From Centroberyx gerrardi (Eukaryota; Chordata; Actinopteri; Beryciformes; Berycidae): a stretch of 64,000 nt of DNA. A program made the position numbers and the translations under genes. This document shows positions 21,583-33,116 of the stretch, one piece after another (the first letter of the stretch is position 1; every line of letters begins with the position of its first letter). The notes under the pieces are model-generated. The model worked only from the letters and a program-made list of their open reading frames with translations, did not search any database and was not told where the DNA came from. The stretch lies in contig NC_136003.1 of the NCBI RefSeq assembly GCF_048128805.1, positions 26,410,885 through 26,474,884 of the forward strand. The letters are read 5' to 3'.

Positions 21583-22618
21583 TTAATGTCCGTCCTTTGC
21601 CAGCTGTGCACTGTTCTTTTGAGCCAGGCTGGAGATGGCCTGTGCCAGGTTGTTGATGGCCTCGATCTTCCTCTCCTCCAGTGCCTTCTGCTGCGCCCAC
21701 ATGTTCATCTTCCTCTCCTGCAGCTCCATGTACAGCTGCAGGACGTCCTGCGGCGGACGGGCGGTGCAGGGGGCGGCGGCGGTCAGAGGGGGCGTGGGGA
21801 GGATGGGGGTGAACCTCTTGCTGGCTATGGCCTTGCCCAGTTTGGTGCCGCTGAGCTTGGCCCTGCGCTGCGCCTCGATCTCCTCCCGGCTCTTGCCCAG
21901 GACCTCGTGCATGGCCTTGAAGAACTCCCAGTGCACGCTGCCCGCCCCCAGCCTCTTGGCCCGCTCTGCGTTCTTCCTGTACGTGGCCAGCATGTTCCTC
22001 CACTTCAGGTCACACTCGTACGCCTTGACGGTGACATCGGTGACCCCCGACTCCCTCAGCTTGATGTTCACCTTCTCTGCCACCATCTCCCAAAGTTTCT
22101 TTTTCTTGCATACTGGCTGGTCAAAAGCCTGGTCCATTTCAAGGCGGGTGTTGACGAGGTGCCATGTGGCCTGCAGAGTCCATACAAACTCTGGAGAGAA
22201 GAAAACAAAGGTGGATCATGTCAGTTGATTGATTAATTGATGGAACAACACGTAGCCTAGCTCTAAACATGAATTGTTTTTTTTAGTTGTTTTTTTTTTA
22301 AAGTTTGACCACTTGACACAGCCTATGTTTAATGAAAATCATATTTGTAGTGATGCCAGATTACATATAGTTATTATTCATATATGACTGACATCGTAAT
22401 AGCTTGTTATGACTCTCATGAACGCAACAAGGCACCGTCTCGCCTCTGATCATGAACTCATCAAGCCCTCCTCGCATGCGATGACCGGATGAAATCTGGT
22501 TAACTTCACACTGGACGCACTAACCTGCTTTTGTCTTTTCGGCGTCCAGATTGGACACCACAGTTTCATTTTCCTCCACTTCAACACTTTCTGTCACAAT
22601 AGTCTCGATTACCTCCAT
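21583..22618 (-). CDS. Myb/SANT-like (trihelix) DNA-binding protein, Harbinger-partner type
   Basis: Two exons on the minus strand, 22618-22525 and 22190-21583, join in phase 1 to 233 residues. Residues 1-31 are an acidic N-terminus. Residues about 33-115 form a Myb/SANT or trihelix fold: FVWTLQATWHLVNTRLEM, then KKKKLWEMVAEKVN, then ECDLKWRNMLATYRKNAER, with the tryptophans expected on the helices, and SVHWEFFKAMHEVLG. A basic segment follows (AQRRAKLSGTKLGKAIASKR), then a Pro/Ala linker. The last 60 residues are a predicted coiled coil (ELQERKMNMWAQQKALEERK onward). This layout is that of the second protein of PIF/Harbinger transposons and its domesticated relatives such as NAIF1, which bind DNA and bring the transposase protein into the nucleus. 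I infer partnership with the convergent HARBI1-like protein. Start chosen at the ATG of a short upstream exon with a good donor; an internal ATG (MDQAFDQ) is the alternative. Confidence 0.8.
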
Positions 22619-23577
22619 GCTGTTCAACTGCGGCGGCGGTTACAAGTTGTTTGTTTTTATGAGTGCTGAATCTATCGTAGAATTTAACAACCTCTCTGCG
22701 GCACCGATGGATTTTTCCGCATCAAGTAAAACGATGATTATAACAACTTCACTCGGCAGCTCGGGGAATGTAGTTCTTTTCGGTTATTACAAACGTGGGG
22801 TTGTGTGTTTTGTTGTGCCGACTGAACTACAATCCCTGAACCATGCGATTTACTAGAAGCGCGGTGACATTTCTCACTCTCACGGGGCTTGTAGTTTTTT
22901 AAGGGGAGAAATTGCACCGCGAGATTAGACCCGGCAGTGCAATTTAAACTACAAATCCCACGATAAATCTAACCGACCCACCCCTTCACGCCCTGCTCCC
23001 TCCCCCGACCGCCTCCCTGTTTTGTTGCTTGGCTAAAGATGGCGTTAGCGGCTAACCAAGGCGATTGCTTTTTGTTTCATAAAATTTATTCGGCCATTGG
23101 TATCAAAACATTGGTCAAATAGAGCTTTAATTCTTCCTTTGAAGTGCAAAAATATACTACATCGAACAAATGCACCTCCATTATGTAGAATAACGCTTGT
23201 TCGGCCTTCTCACTATGTAGGCCTGTTTTCGTAGGGAGTGGACCGAAGCGATTGGAACTCCATCTCCCATCAGCACTAGCGAGTGTGGCGTCAGGTGGTA
23301 CAATTTTTCATTTTCATGCTGGTATCTGTAGTTTTCTGACCAGTAATTTCAGTTTTGTGGAAACTTTGAAACAAAAACATGCGAATGAAACCAGTACGAG
23401 GACGTTTCAACCCAATGTTGAATACTTGAACATTTAAAAAAAGACAACAACATTCTAGTTAATTTCTCTGTACTTCATTGTAAGCCTGCTATGATGCTCC
23501 ACGGTGTCTGTAAGTGTCTGAAGTGACAAGAGGAAACGTAAGATAAGTGAAGCCGGTGTTTGCCAGGCAGTGAGACC
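22619..23577. promoter_or_regulatory. Divergent promoter region, Myb-like gene (-) and armc5 (+)
   Basis: About 960 bases separate the two divergent starts. The central part (22900-23060) is GC-richer, with no TATA box seen, and could serve both genes. No further coding exon is visible. Confidence 0.4.
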
Positions 23578-26500
23578 ATGGCAGCAGCACCTGTGCAAGG
23601 TAACTGGAAACAGACTCGAGGTCCAGCTCCATGCAGAGACGGATCCTCATCAGCACCAGAGTCGTCGCTGACCTGGTGCCTGTCTCACCTCTCCAAACCC
23701 GGCTCAGCGGCCGAGGACCGGGGTAACGGCAGGGCGGACTCGGGCGGCGGCAGGGAACTGGACAAGAGGTCCAGAGCTGCCCAGTGGCGAGCGCTGGTCG
23801 CCATCCGGACGCAGCACATCAAGGGCGGCAGCGCTGGCATCGCCCGGTTCAGAGGTCAGGGCGGACTTCAGCCGCTCCTGGACCTGCTGAGGTACCCCGA
23901 CTGCTCCAGGAAGACCCTGGACCTGGCTCTCAGCATCCTGGCCAACTGCTGCACCGAGTTGGAGACGCGCACAGAGGTGAGGTGAAGGGAGGCTGGGGGG
24001 GGGGGGGGGGGGGGGGGGGTGTTGACAGCTGCATTCTTAAATCAGCTGAGGGGGGGACTCGAGTCACATGACTTGGACTCGAGTCAGACTTGAGTCACGA
24101 TTTGAATTGCTTGTGACTTGATGCGTGAAGAGAAGACTTGAGACTTGACCTGGGTTCTGGTGACTTGGGACTTGACTTTGATGACTTGAAAAGGTTTCTA
24201 AAGTCTTGACAAAAGATCTTGTGTTTGTGTAAATGACTTAGATTGAAAGTTGTGAGATTTGTTCCACCACACTGAATTTAAATTCTGTTTTCTGAATTTG
24301 TGTGCAATGATGGAATTTATTGAAGTTGAAACTGATTATAGAAATCAAACTCATGATGCTCTTACCAAGTTTTTATCCTATTAAAACCATATTGCATTGA
24401 AAAGTCCTAGATATTTTGTTTTCTTTAAGATATTAAATTGATACTGGACTCTTGATTTGTTCAGACTTGACTTGCTGTTCTACTTTTAGACTCGAGACTT
24501 GTGCCTCAAGACTTGAGACTAACTTGGGACTAAAGCCAAGTTGACTTGGTCACACCTCTGTAAATCAGCCATTAAAATCGCTAACTTTTAAAATGTCTTC
24601 CATTTTAGGTTCGCAAGCTTGATGGCATAACTATTGTGGGTAAGTCAAAACACAAATGGTTATGGAGAATTTGTTCTCTTGGATCAGTTTTAGCATAAAT
24701 AATCCACTTTTTAAACTTTTTATTATTTTGAGGTGCAATCATTTCTGTCATCGCTGATATTTTTCAGAACAATAACAACATAAACATGAGCAAATATATT
24801 GTATAAGCCAGTGTACTTCACAGACATGCAATCCTTAACATTTTTCTTGCCTTTCTCAGTGGACATCCTGAAGAGAAACGTAGCCATGGAGACCGTTCAG
24901 AACAGAGCGGCCCGGGCGTTGGGAAACCTGGCCATGGATCCAGAGAATTCAGCCCTCATCCACTCTGCTGGTACGTCTGACAAGATCGATGTCAATATGC
25001 CTCACTGCATCATTTTCAGCTGGAAGTTCAGTTTATAAGATGTGATACAACTTTATTGCTATTACGGGAAATTGTGTCGTTGCAGCAGCAAAGAATAGGA
25101 TAAGATTGACAATACGTATTCATCATATTAATATTGAGTTACTGTTGGCTAGAAAGAATAATCACTATGTTTGCCGTTGACAGATTTACAGATGTTTGCA
25201 GCTAAATATTTACAGGTTTACAGTCCAGAGCAAGAGCATATATGCAGGATATGCATCTTAAGTATTCACATTTTCAGATTTACAGGGCCGATGTGCAAAT
25301 GATGATGATGAAATAACATATTATGTATAGAAATGTGCCCAGAAGCAACATTAGCTATTCACATCATTACCATATTTACAGATGGAGGGAACATGTGCAG
25401 AAATGTGTCCAGAAGTGCAAATGTGCATTGTTCGCTATTCATTGTTAGCTCTTCATATGACCAGATCTATGTATGGAGGTAACGTTATGTAAAGAAATGT
25501 GTCCAGAAACATGTGCTTATGTACTGGAAAATGTTATTGGAGAAATACAGTGTTTGTCATTGTGCTCTTTTCTCAGTGATGGATTATTACTCTTTTTCTC
25601 TCTTTTTTTCTTTAATACAGGTGGTGTTCCCCCTCTCCTCCTCTGTGTGTCTCTTTCCTCTGCCCCGTCCTCGCCCACCGCTGCTCCGACCAAAGCCCCC
25701 TGTCCCAAAATGGAGTGCGCTCAGTCCGCTGCCCGGGCCCTCCTCTACCTCTCGGACACGCCCTCCAACCGCCTGTTGCTGCTCACCCAAGGCACCTTAC
25801 CTGCCCTCGCCCCTCTCATCGCCCCAGAATACCCCCAGGGCCTGCGGCGGGTGGCCCTCAGGACCCTCCACGAGCTCAGCCGGGGCTGCGGGGTCGAATG
25901 CGCCAGGGAGGTGTCCCGTTCTGGAGTCCTCGCTCAGCTCGGCGTCATGGCGTCGGGGGAGTCCGGCAAACCTTTTGAAGAGCTGGCGCTGAAAACCCTG
26001 GCCAACATGTGCTCCCAAGGGTGCCTGCGCCCTCTGGTGGGGCCGCTGGGGGTCATTCAGAAATTCGCCGAGGAGGTCAAGAGGGACCCGCTGAAGTCCG
26101 GAGTGTTCCTCAAAGCGCTCTGCTTGTGTTGCAAGGAAGCGGTGAACCGGGCGAAGGTGAAGGAGAGCGGCGGATTAGAGGCGCTGATTGGCTTTTTGGC
26201 CGCACATCAGAGTCACCCCCTTTCCCGGCTAGCCATTCTGGCCTGCGTCGACTTCGTTTATGATGAATCTGCCATGGAGCAGTTGCAAGAGTTAGGGCTG
26301 GTCCCTCTGCTTGTCGGCCGACTAGTCGAGCTCGCCAAAGGGGAGGAGCCATCTGCTGAGAAGATGGACGTGAGCCTCGCCTCCAGCGTGTCTCCCACCG
26401 AGCTCCTGCCCTCGTCCTGGTTTGATTCCTTTGACTTTCCCCCTCCTGAAGGGTGCAGGAAGGAGGAAGCTGGTAAAGAGCAAGGCCTTGGTTCATCCAG

Positions 26501-29500
26501 CTTTCTAAGTCTCAGGTATGTACAACCAAACACAGCTTTCTTGTGTATCTATTTTAACTGTGGATGATTTGTTTATTATACTATTCTCTATTCTAAATCT
26601 GCAAATCTCTCTCTCCAGGTCCTGGCTGGTGTCTGAGGGACTGATCTCCTCCGAGGGGGACCTGCTGGACTCCTCAGGCGGAGTGGAGGGCGACTGGGGG
26701 AGTCTTCAGATCCCGCCTTCTTCATCCCCTCAGACCCCCTCCCCAAACCCCGATTCTCATTCCTCTCTGAAAAGCTGCTCTCCTTCCCACCCTATCGCCT
26801 CCTCCGCTTCCAAACATGTAGCTCAGCCCGGCCCTGTTTCCTCTTCATCCCAGCCCCAGCTGTTTCTGTCTCCATGTAAAAACGTGGATCCGCCTCCCTC
26901 CCATCCTCAGCCATCCGGTGCGCTCACACCTCAAATCCAGCTCAGCTCTCCCCCGGCTCTCTCCTCCCCCACTAAAACTCCCCAAACGCCCATCTCCCCG
27001 TCGAAGTTCTCGTCCCCTCACAGGAAGAGGCCACGGGTTCATCCGGCGGCTCGCTTGACTAAGGTCACTCTTGACACCCCTCCCTCGGCGCCCCGACCCA
27101 CGGCCTACCACCCCTACCACCCTGAGCCCTGGACGCCCGAGTCGCCCATCCTGCTGCTGCTGTCGCGCTTCTCCCACGCCACCGACCCCAGTGCCGCTCT
27201 GGTCAACTCGGGCGTCGTCTCCGGCCTGCTCTTCTACCTCACCCAGCACCAAGACCCCAGCAGCAGGTGCTTCCGCATGCTGTGCCGACTGAGCTGCAAC
27301 CCCAACTGTCTGCAGGCGCTGGTCCGAACCGGCTCGGTGGCGCTGATTCGCCACCGTCTCTGCCAGAGAGAGCGCCGGATGAAGAGAGAAGAGAGGCAGA
27401 CGGACCGAGTGAAAGCTAAAGTCAAACAGCTTGGTAAGATGAAGGTTCTTAGGCCTAAAACCCTCTGAGCAAAATCACTGTAAAGCAATTGAAAGAGAAT
27501 GCAAATGTTTAAAAGAGAGAGCAAATGTTTAATGAATTTTTAATGTTAATTGATAATTAAATCATTATTAAATGTTATTCTTCTGCCAAGCAATATATTT
27601 CTTGACCATTAGCTAAACAAAATGGTTGCTAAGTGGCACATAAGCACAAGTGTGGTGACTACATTGAGCAGTGGTGACTTCTGGGTAGCGAATTAATATT
27701 TAAACTGTTATTCAGTCACAAGTGTGTTTTATACATTGCAATATTATTAATATTTAAAATAACAGCTATGCAGTCACAGGTGTGCAGTTATCAGGAATTT
27801 TACAACAGCTTCGAACATAACTCAGCCAATCAGAACTAAACAATTTATAATTACATACAACATCTGGCCCATTTCATTGTATCCAAGAGCCATTTTTACA
27901 ACAGTCTTCTGTCTGTTTGTCCCTGTAGGTCTTACTCTTCTCAGTAATCTGCGTGTGCAGTGTGAGTCTGGGTTTGGCTCTGGGGTTTTGGCCCACGTGA
28001 TGCTGTCCGGCTCCGAGTCTGACAAGATGAACTGTGCTCTTTCTCTGCCGCTGATCAGCAGGTGAGTAGCAGCGTCGCCTCAGTGGGAAGAACAATACAT
28101 GAAAGATACATGGATGTGAGCTCAGTGGTAATCACAAGTCAAAATTCAGGGTCTCAGAAGTCCTTGAACACTGTTAAATGCAGCTTTTAAGTCAGTTCAG
28201 TTTTAGAGGTCTTAAAAATGTCGCTTCTTGTTTTGCTGTTTTTCTGGTGAGAAATCAGCCCAGTCATGGAGACTTTTTTGATAGAAAAATGTTTTCTTTC
28301 ATTTTCACATTCAGTTAAGCAGTGAAATTAGTCTTATATTTCCTTCTGCCATTAAAAGTCTTAGATCTAACTTTATGAAACTTGCAGACATCCTGTAATA
28401 ATGCACAGACAGTTTGCAAAGTTAATTACTTGTTGAAATAAGCATTGGACTGAGGATTTGGTATATTCATCAAGGTGCTTGACTTGACACGTCTTTTTCT
28501 CCCACAGCAACAAGTCCCTGTTGAAGAAACTTCTTCTGGACAACGGTGGGCTGCTCTTGGCTCTGCAGCCCCTGGGCTGCGACGAGGACGACGCTGAGGA
28601 CGACCACACTGTCGAATGTGGAAGGCTGCTCTCCGACTGGTTTAATTCACCACATTTAGACCCGACCTCCCAGCTGCACTCGCTGTACTTTTCTCTCTTG
28701 ATTGGATGCCTGTCTAGCCTGATGGGTGGCGCCAAAACGGAGCTCGACAAAAAACACCTCAGTCCGGTCAAAACACATTCAGTCAGTTCGCCCCCTCCCT
28801 TGAAAAAGCCTCGCCTATCCGATCTCTGTCCTTACCGCGACTCGAACTTTGACCTCATCTTCCTGCTGGACGACGGGACCCGGGTCTCGGCCAACAGGGA
28901 AGCGGTGGCTGGTGCGGAGGGGACGGACGGGGTCGGCTCTGAATACTTCAGGGCTTTGTTGAGGGGCGGGTTTGGAGAAGCGCAGGGCAGCGCAGGAGGA
29001 GCCATCCCCATCAAGGACGTCAGCAGAGGCATGCTGCTGCCGGTGCTGCATTACCTGCATGGCTGCCGCTTCACCAAGGACACAGAAACCACAGAGGAAC
29101 AGGATGGAGACACCGGGGTTAGGATCGGAGGACAGTGTCAGCTTTTAGGATCATTGGCCCTTGAAGGACTGGGCAGCCGCCGACAGGAGACGGAGGAGCA
29201 CTTCACGGAGGAACTGGCTTTCCAGAAAACACCTTTAGGTGAGATGATGATCGGATCGTGCAGATTCCTGGTGACTGAGCTGCAGAGGGAGGCGGAGGAT
29301 CTCTGCGTGTCTCTTCTCCTGTCCCATTCTACCAAGGCCGCTAGTCGAGCTGCAGCGGCTCCCGCAGAGGAGAGCACGGAAAGGGCCCCGTCTAAAATGG
29401 ACCAAGAATGCCTGGAGGGGGAGTCTGCCGACGAGAGCCTGGCTAATCGAACATCTGAGTTGGAGCTGAGTGGTGTTGAAGCGCAGGCAGAATACTTACC

Positions 29501-30032
29501 CGGACGGACGGAGAAACCAAACAATCCTGTAGCTATTTCCCCACACCAAACAGACAGTAAACAACCCCCTATCTCTGGACCAGTCCGAAAGATCAACAAG
29601 GCACTTAATACAACTTCGGACCTGAAGACAATCACAGGCGGCACTCCAGTTTCCAAATCTCGGTGTGCATCAATCATGGACAAATCATCACATCCAGGAG
29701 AGTCGAAGCTAAGACCAAAGAACTTGACGGAAAGCTCAGGACAGCCGTTGAAATCAGCTGCTCAGGACTGCCTCTCCGGTTCAGAAGCCGGTGCTGGAGG
29801 TTGGGCCCCGGCCGCTCTCCTCCCCCAGGTTTACTGGTTTTCCCAGCGGTACAGCTACCCAGCGCTGGGCAAGGCCTGCCTGTCTCTCCTGCTGGGGTGT
29901 CAGGACTCTCCTCGACTGTTCTCCTCCTCCTCCTCTGCTGGGGATTGCCTTCGCAGACTGGCCAGAGAGGCCGACTGTACGGAGACTCTGAAACGGGATC
30001 TACTAAGTCTGGCCAAAGTCGCTGTCAGCTGA
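23578..30032 (+). CDS. armc5: Armadillo repeat-containing protein 5
   Basis: ARMC5 is a substrate adaptor of a CUL3 ubiquitin ligase that targets RNA polymerase II subunits, and in human is an adrenal tumour suppressor. Seven exons (23578-23976, 24609-24639, 24860-24970, 25621-26515, 26619-27433, 27929-28061, 28508-30032) join in frame to about 1302 residues; the human protein is 935. Residues about 80-450 are armadillo repeats (GGLQPLLDLLRYPDCSRKTL, ILANCCTELETR, NRAARALGNLAMDPENSALI, AARALLYLSDT, LKTLANMCSQGCLRPLVGPL). Residues about 500-640 are a Ser/Pro-rich linker, followed by more armadillo-like sequence (GVVSGLLFYLTQHQDPSSRC). A BTB domain follows at about 905-990 (FDLIFLLDDGTRVSANREA, YFRALLRGGF, LLPVLHYLHGC), interrupted later by a long polar insert before the conserved C-terminus (PQVYWFSQRYSYPALGKACL). 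The start is the ATG at 23578; an in-frame TTG lies 18 nt upstream. Human ARMC5 is also near RUSF1 and COX6A2. Confidence 0.95.
23995..24019. repeat. Poly-G run
   Basis: About 25 consecutive G in armc5 intron 1, directly before a dispersed repeat. Such runs are prone to length error in assemblies. Confidence 0.9.
24050..24560. repeat. Dispersed hAT-like repeat with GACTTGAGAC words
   Basis: The stretch is dense in ACTTGA, GACTCGAGTC and GACTTGGGAC variants and ends GGTCACACCTCTG, a frequent teleost repeat terminus. The matching CAGAGGTG start is missing, probably lost at the poly-G run. It lies in armc5 intron 1. Confidence 0.55.
25060..25525. repeat. Degenerate dispersed repeat (AAATGTGTCCAGA family), copy 1
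   Basis: Words such as GAAATGTGTCCAGAA, GTGCAAATGTGCATTGTT and TTTACAGATGGAGG recur here several times and again at 45115-45560. The family is unidentified. It lies in armc5 intron 3. Confidence 0.55.
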
Positions 30033-30658
30033 GCGACGACTGAAATGTTTTCGGAAGAGTGAGTGGTGACATGAAGTCAGAGGGCACAGAAAGTGTGAGA
30101 GTCGACTTGCGGGCTTGTAATAAGCTTCCAGAGAAGTTGCCGTTGTGATAATTTATCATAAATGTCTCTGAATAGTGCAAATGCAGGTTTTAACAGCATG
30201 ATGACCTGAAAACATGCTGTCTGTCTTGTTTGAAATTTTTTTTTTTTCAGCATTGTTTACAGAATTGATTGACCTTTTGATTTATTTTCATAATTTAGAA
30301 GCCTAAATTTATATTTAGTCTAACTTCGGTGTAAATTGATATACTATAGCCTAGTTGCCCTGTCCCAGCATGACATAATGTAACAAATTGTATTATAATT
30401 TGCTTCGTTCCATTAACTTCTAATGACATTTGTAACGTTAAAAAGTTATTTTTTATATTTTTTTTCATTTAGAAAAGAGATCTAAGTGAATGTCCTCAAT
30501 ACATTTGATAAATGTCATTTAGCTGGAAGTACTGGAATTATCAGGGTTGGTCTAGGTGCCATTTGTTTATTCTGTACATAGAGATGAGGAGTAGCAGAGA
30601 TTGAGATAGCACATATATATACTTAGATTTCACCTGTTCCACGTAAAATTATGCCCCT

Positions 30659-30664
30659 GAATAA
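30659..30664 (+). terminator. armc5: Polyadenylation signal of armc5
   Basis: AATAAA about 630 nt after the armc5 stop, followed by a T-rich and TG-rich stretch. Confidence 0.6.
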
Positions 30665-31126
30665 ATATGTTGGAACATCATTTTGTTTTTCTGTAAGTTT
30701 CATGTTGTTTGAGCTCGGGTATACAGTGATAAATGGGTATATAGTGATCTGACAATGGTTTTTCAACAGTAAATTGAGTCTCCTTACACCTCCTTACGTC
30801 TTCAGATAAAAAACAATATGCATCTATTTAGATTTTGTGCCATAAAGCAATCCAGCAGATTTCCTTAAAATGCAGTGTAGAGGCCGCTAGAGGCTGCCAA
30901 TCTTCTCAGCAATAGTCTAGTTTAACGGTAATTATACCAGTGTCTTAAAATGTATTGATGTTAAAATGCCCCACACAGCACATTTAAATGCCTAACTATG
31001 AATGTACGTAACACTTAAACATAGTCTAGATAATGAGATGTCCAAACATTCATCTCCCCAAAAAAAATCTCCATACTCTGAATAGAAATGAAATGCCACT
31101 CATTGTGATACAGCAGAAAGTTTGGT

Positions 31127-31132
31127 TTTATT
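31127..31132 (-). terminator. cox6a2: Polyadenylation signal of cox6a2
   Basis: AATAAA on the minus strand, about 150 nt after the cox6a2 stop codon. Confidence 0.65.
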
Positions 31133-31277
31133 CGCCTCTGGGTGCACCGCATGACGGCGGTGCTGCTTGGACCCTGGGTCAGTATTATTAAGCCAGGTAC
31201 ATTACAGATTGGAGGTTTTAAGCATGCGGCAGTCAGTGCTGGGCAACACAGCTCAGAAAACACAGCGGTGAACCCCC

Positions 31278-32384
31278 TCAGTGGTGGGAACTCTCGAAGC
31301 CGTCGGGGAGAGCGTTGGTGTGAGGATTGTGGAAGAGAGAGTGGTTTCCATCACCCCAGGGAAATCTCTGGAAGGAGACAAGTCGACTTATTGATGAAGA
31401 TTCATCATCGGGTGAAAATATTGCTTTGAGCCTTTTTCACAAGAACGTATTCACTCTAGAATATCATGTTTACCTATTACTGGAGGTGTGGTGTTTTATT
31501 CACACCATGTTAAAGTCAGGAGGAATATGATAGTAAGGTGCATTTCTCCTGAATGACAGTGAGGCTGACCTTGGTGCGGATACGCAGGTGAGGATACGCC
31601 ACAAACTCCGGCTGATCGTGGGAGTGCGCCTGCATCTTCATGTAAGCGTTGACCATGCAGACGGTGACACCAGGAATGGCCAAGACGATCGTCAGGATCT
31701 TCCAGGTCCTGGCTGTGGAAAACCAGAACCAGTCATGGTAAATGTTGCAAGCATGTTATGCCAAGTAATGTTAAGTATCTCTCCAAATTTCTTTCGTTTA
31801 AACTCCTGATCGACATGTTGATTATCTTTAATTTCCTGCTTGACATGTTTATTATCTTTAAACTCCTGACTGACATGTCGATTACCTTAAATCAACATGT
31901 GCCTAGAATTAAATTCCCTTTATTAGTGTAGTTTGTTCAGTTCTTTTCTACTTAATTTGTTCCCAGTGGAAACGAGAGCACTGATGGAGCCTGTTATTAA
32001 CTATGGGATAATGAAAAAGTAAATTACACTAGATCTCCCTCTATGGATCCCTAGGCATAACAGTACTAGAAAAAACAATTTAACAACGCTTTTTTGATCC
32101 TCATGCATTGCCATACCAAACTGCAGGATTACAGCAGGGCATAAACATGGCATGAATGTGGAGGCAGTTTGCCAACTTTGTAGACGTTTCAGTTAATGTT
32201 CAACAAAACACTCCAACTGTATGTGACTCAGGTGCCGTCGTACAGCTCTGAATCTGGAGGCCGTCATGCAGATTTACTATATGAAGGGAACCATAAAGGC
32301 ACTCTGACCTCCTCCCTCATGGCTTGAATGCGATGCAGCGGCAAACACCCGACGGGCGGCCAAGGCAGCCGGAGACAGAGACAT
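31278..32384 (-). CDS. cox6a2: Cytochrome c oxidase subunit 6A2
   Basis: A nuclear-encoded accessory subunit of mitochondrial complex IV; the 6A2 isoform is the heart and skeletal-muscle form. Three minus-strand exons, 32384-32309, 31712-31570 and 31367-31278, join in frame to 102 residues, the family's usual size. The N-terminus [20 protein letters not shown] is basic and hydroxylated, as in a mitochondrial presequence. The membrane helix follows ([20 protein letters not shown]). The C-terminal intermembrane part contains [20 protein letters not shown], then [20 protein letters not shown], the signature of COX6A. The AG acceptor directly precedes the ATG, so a 5' UTR intron is expected. Assignment to 6A2 and not 6A1 rests partly on its position near armc5 and rusf1, as in human 16p11.2. 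Confidence 0.93.
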
Positions 32385-32927
32385 CTGCAGAGGAGCAGAG
32401 GTTAAGACAGTAAGAGTGGTAAAACACTGGCAGCGGAGATAATTTACTGAATCATACATGCATACTTCACTCACACACACATACACAGCGTATCTGACAG
32501 AGAAAAACAATGACAATATTCAGGTGAGCTTTGTGAATTCATATATGTTGATATTGTGCTACATGATAATATATTTGAAACCCAGAATGACTCATGTTTA
32601 TGCTCATACTTCATTTACATACCAAAGGTGTGCTCATAACCTTTAATCTCAACCAAAACACACACACCAGACAGACCTGAGTAAGTCAACTCACCACAAG
32701 AGAACACCTTTACAGGCATATTAACAGACTATATACAGTATGTCTAAGCAGATAATTTGCATGAGAAATCAGTCATATTATTTAAAACATGACAATCTAA
32801 TATCCTACAAACAAACAAAATGTAGAAAACATCTAAGGGTGAAGCTGGGCCTACTGGTATTATTTAATATCAACAGCTCCAATACCTCTTCTCTAGGTAA
32901 ATGTAAGGAAAACAGATGAAAACTTAC

Positions 32928-33116
32928 TCTTCTTTATCCACACAATATTCAATATGCTTTATTTCCGTCTTATTTCTCTGGCAGATCCTTTGCTGATTTT
33001 ATTCGCTCTTTCTCCGCCTTCCTGCTTGTTTGTCCTTCAGTCTGTCCTGAGCTGAACTCACTGGTGAGACTCCTCCCCGTTCCAACCTGTCCCAGAGCCA
33101 AGAAACTTAGTTTATA
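32928..33116 (-). promoter_or_regulatory. cox6a2: Probable cox6a2 promoter and non-coding first exon
   Basis: On the minus strand TATAAAC lies at 33116-33110 within CCCAAATATAAACTAAG. Transcription starting some 30 nt later would give a 5' UTR exon ending at the GTAAGTT donor at 32927, which can splice to the acceptor just before the cox6a2 ATG. No RNA evidence is available. Confidence 0.45.

Larger units (their letters stand above)
30033..31277. other. armc5 3' UTR and convergent spacer to cox6a2
   Basis: AATAAA at 30659-30664 is a good candidate end for armc5. A minus-strand AATAAA (TTTATT on the plus strand, 31127-31132) lies 150 nt after the cox6a2 stop. No other feature is seen. Confidence 0.6.

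Noticed and set aside
21586-22236. Plus-strand open frames of about 200 codons
   Set aside because: They are antisense to the Myb/SANT-like exon, whose codon pattern and fold motifs are convincing.
17540-22700. An intact, mobile Harbinger transposon
   Set aside because: The catalytic triad is lost, introns are present, a hAT element has inserted inside, and no terminal inverted repeats were found by eye.
29138-29683. A 181-codon minus-strand frame within armc5
   Set aside because: It is antisense to the long last armc5 exon and has no recognisable motif.
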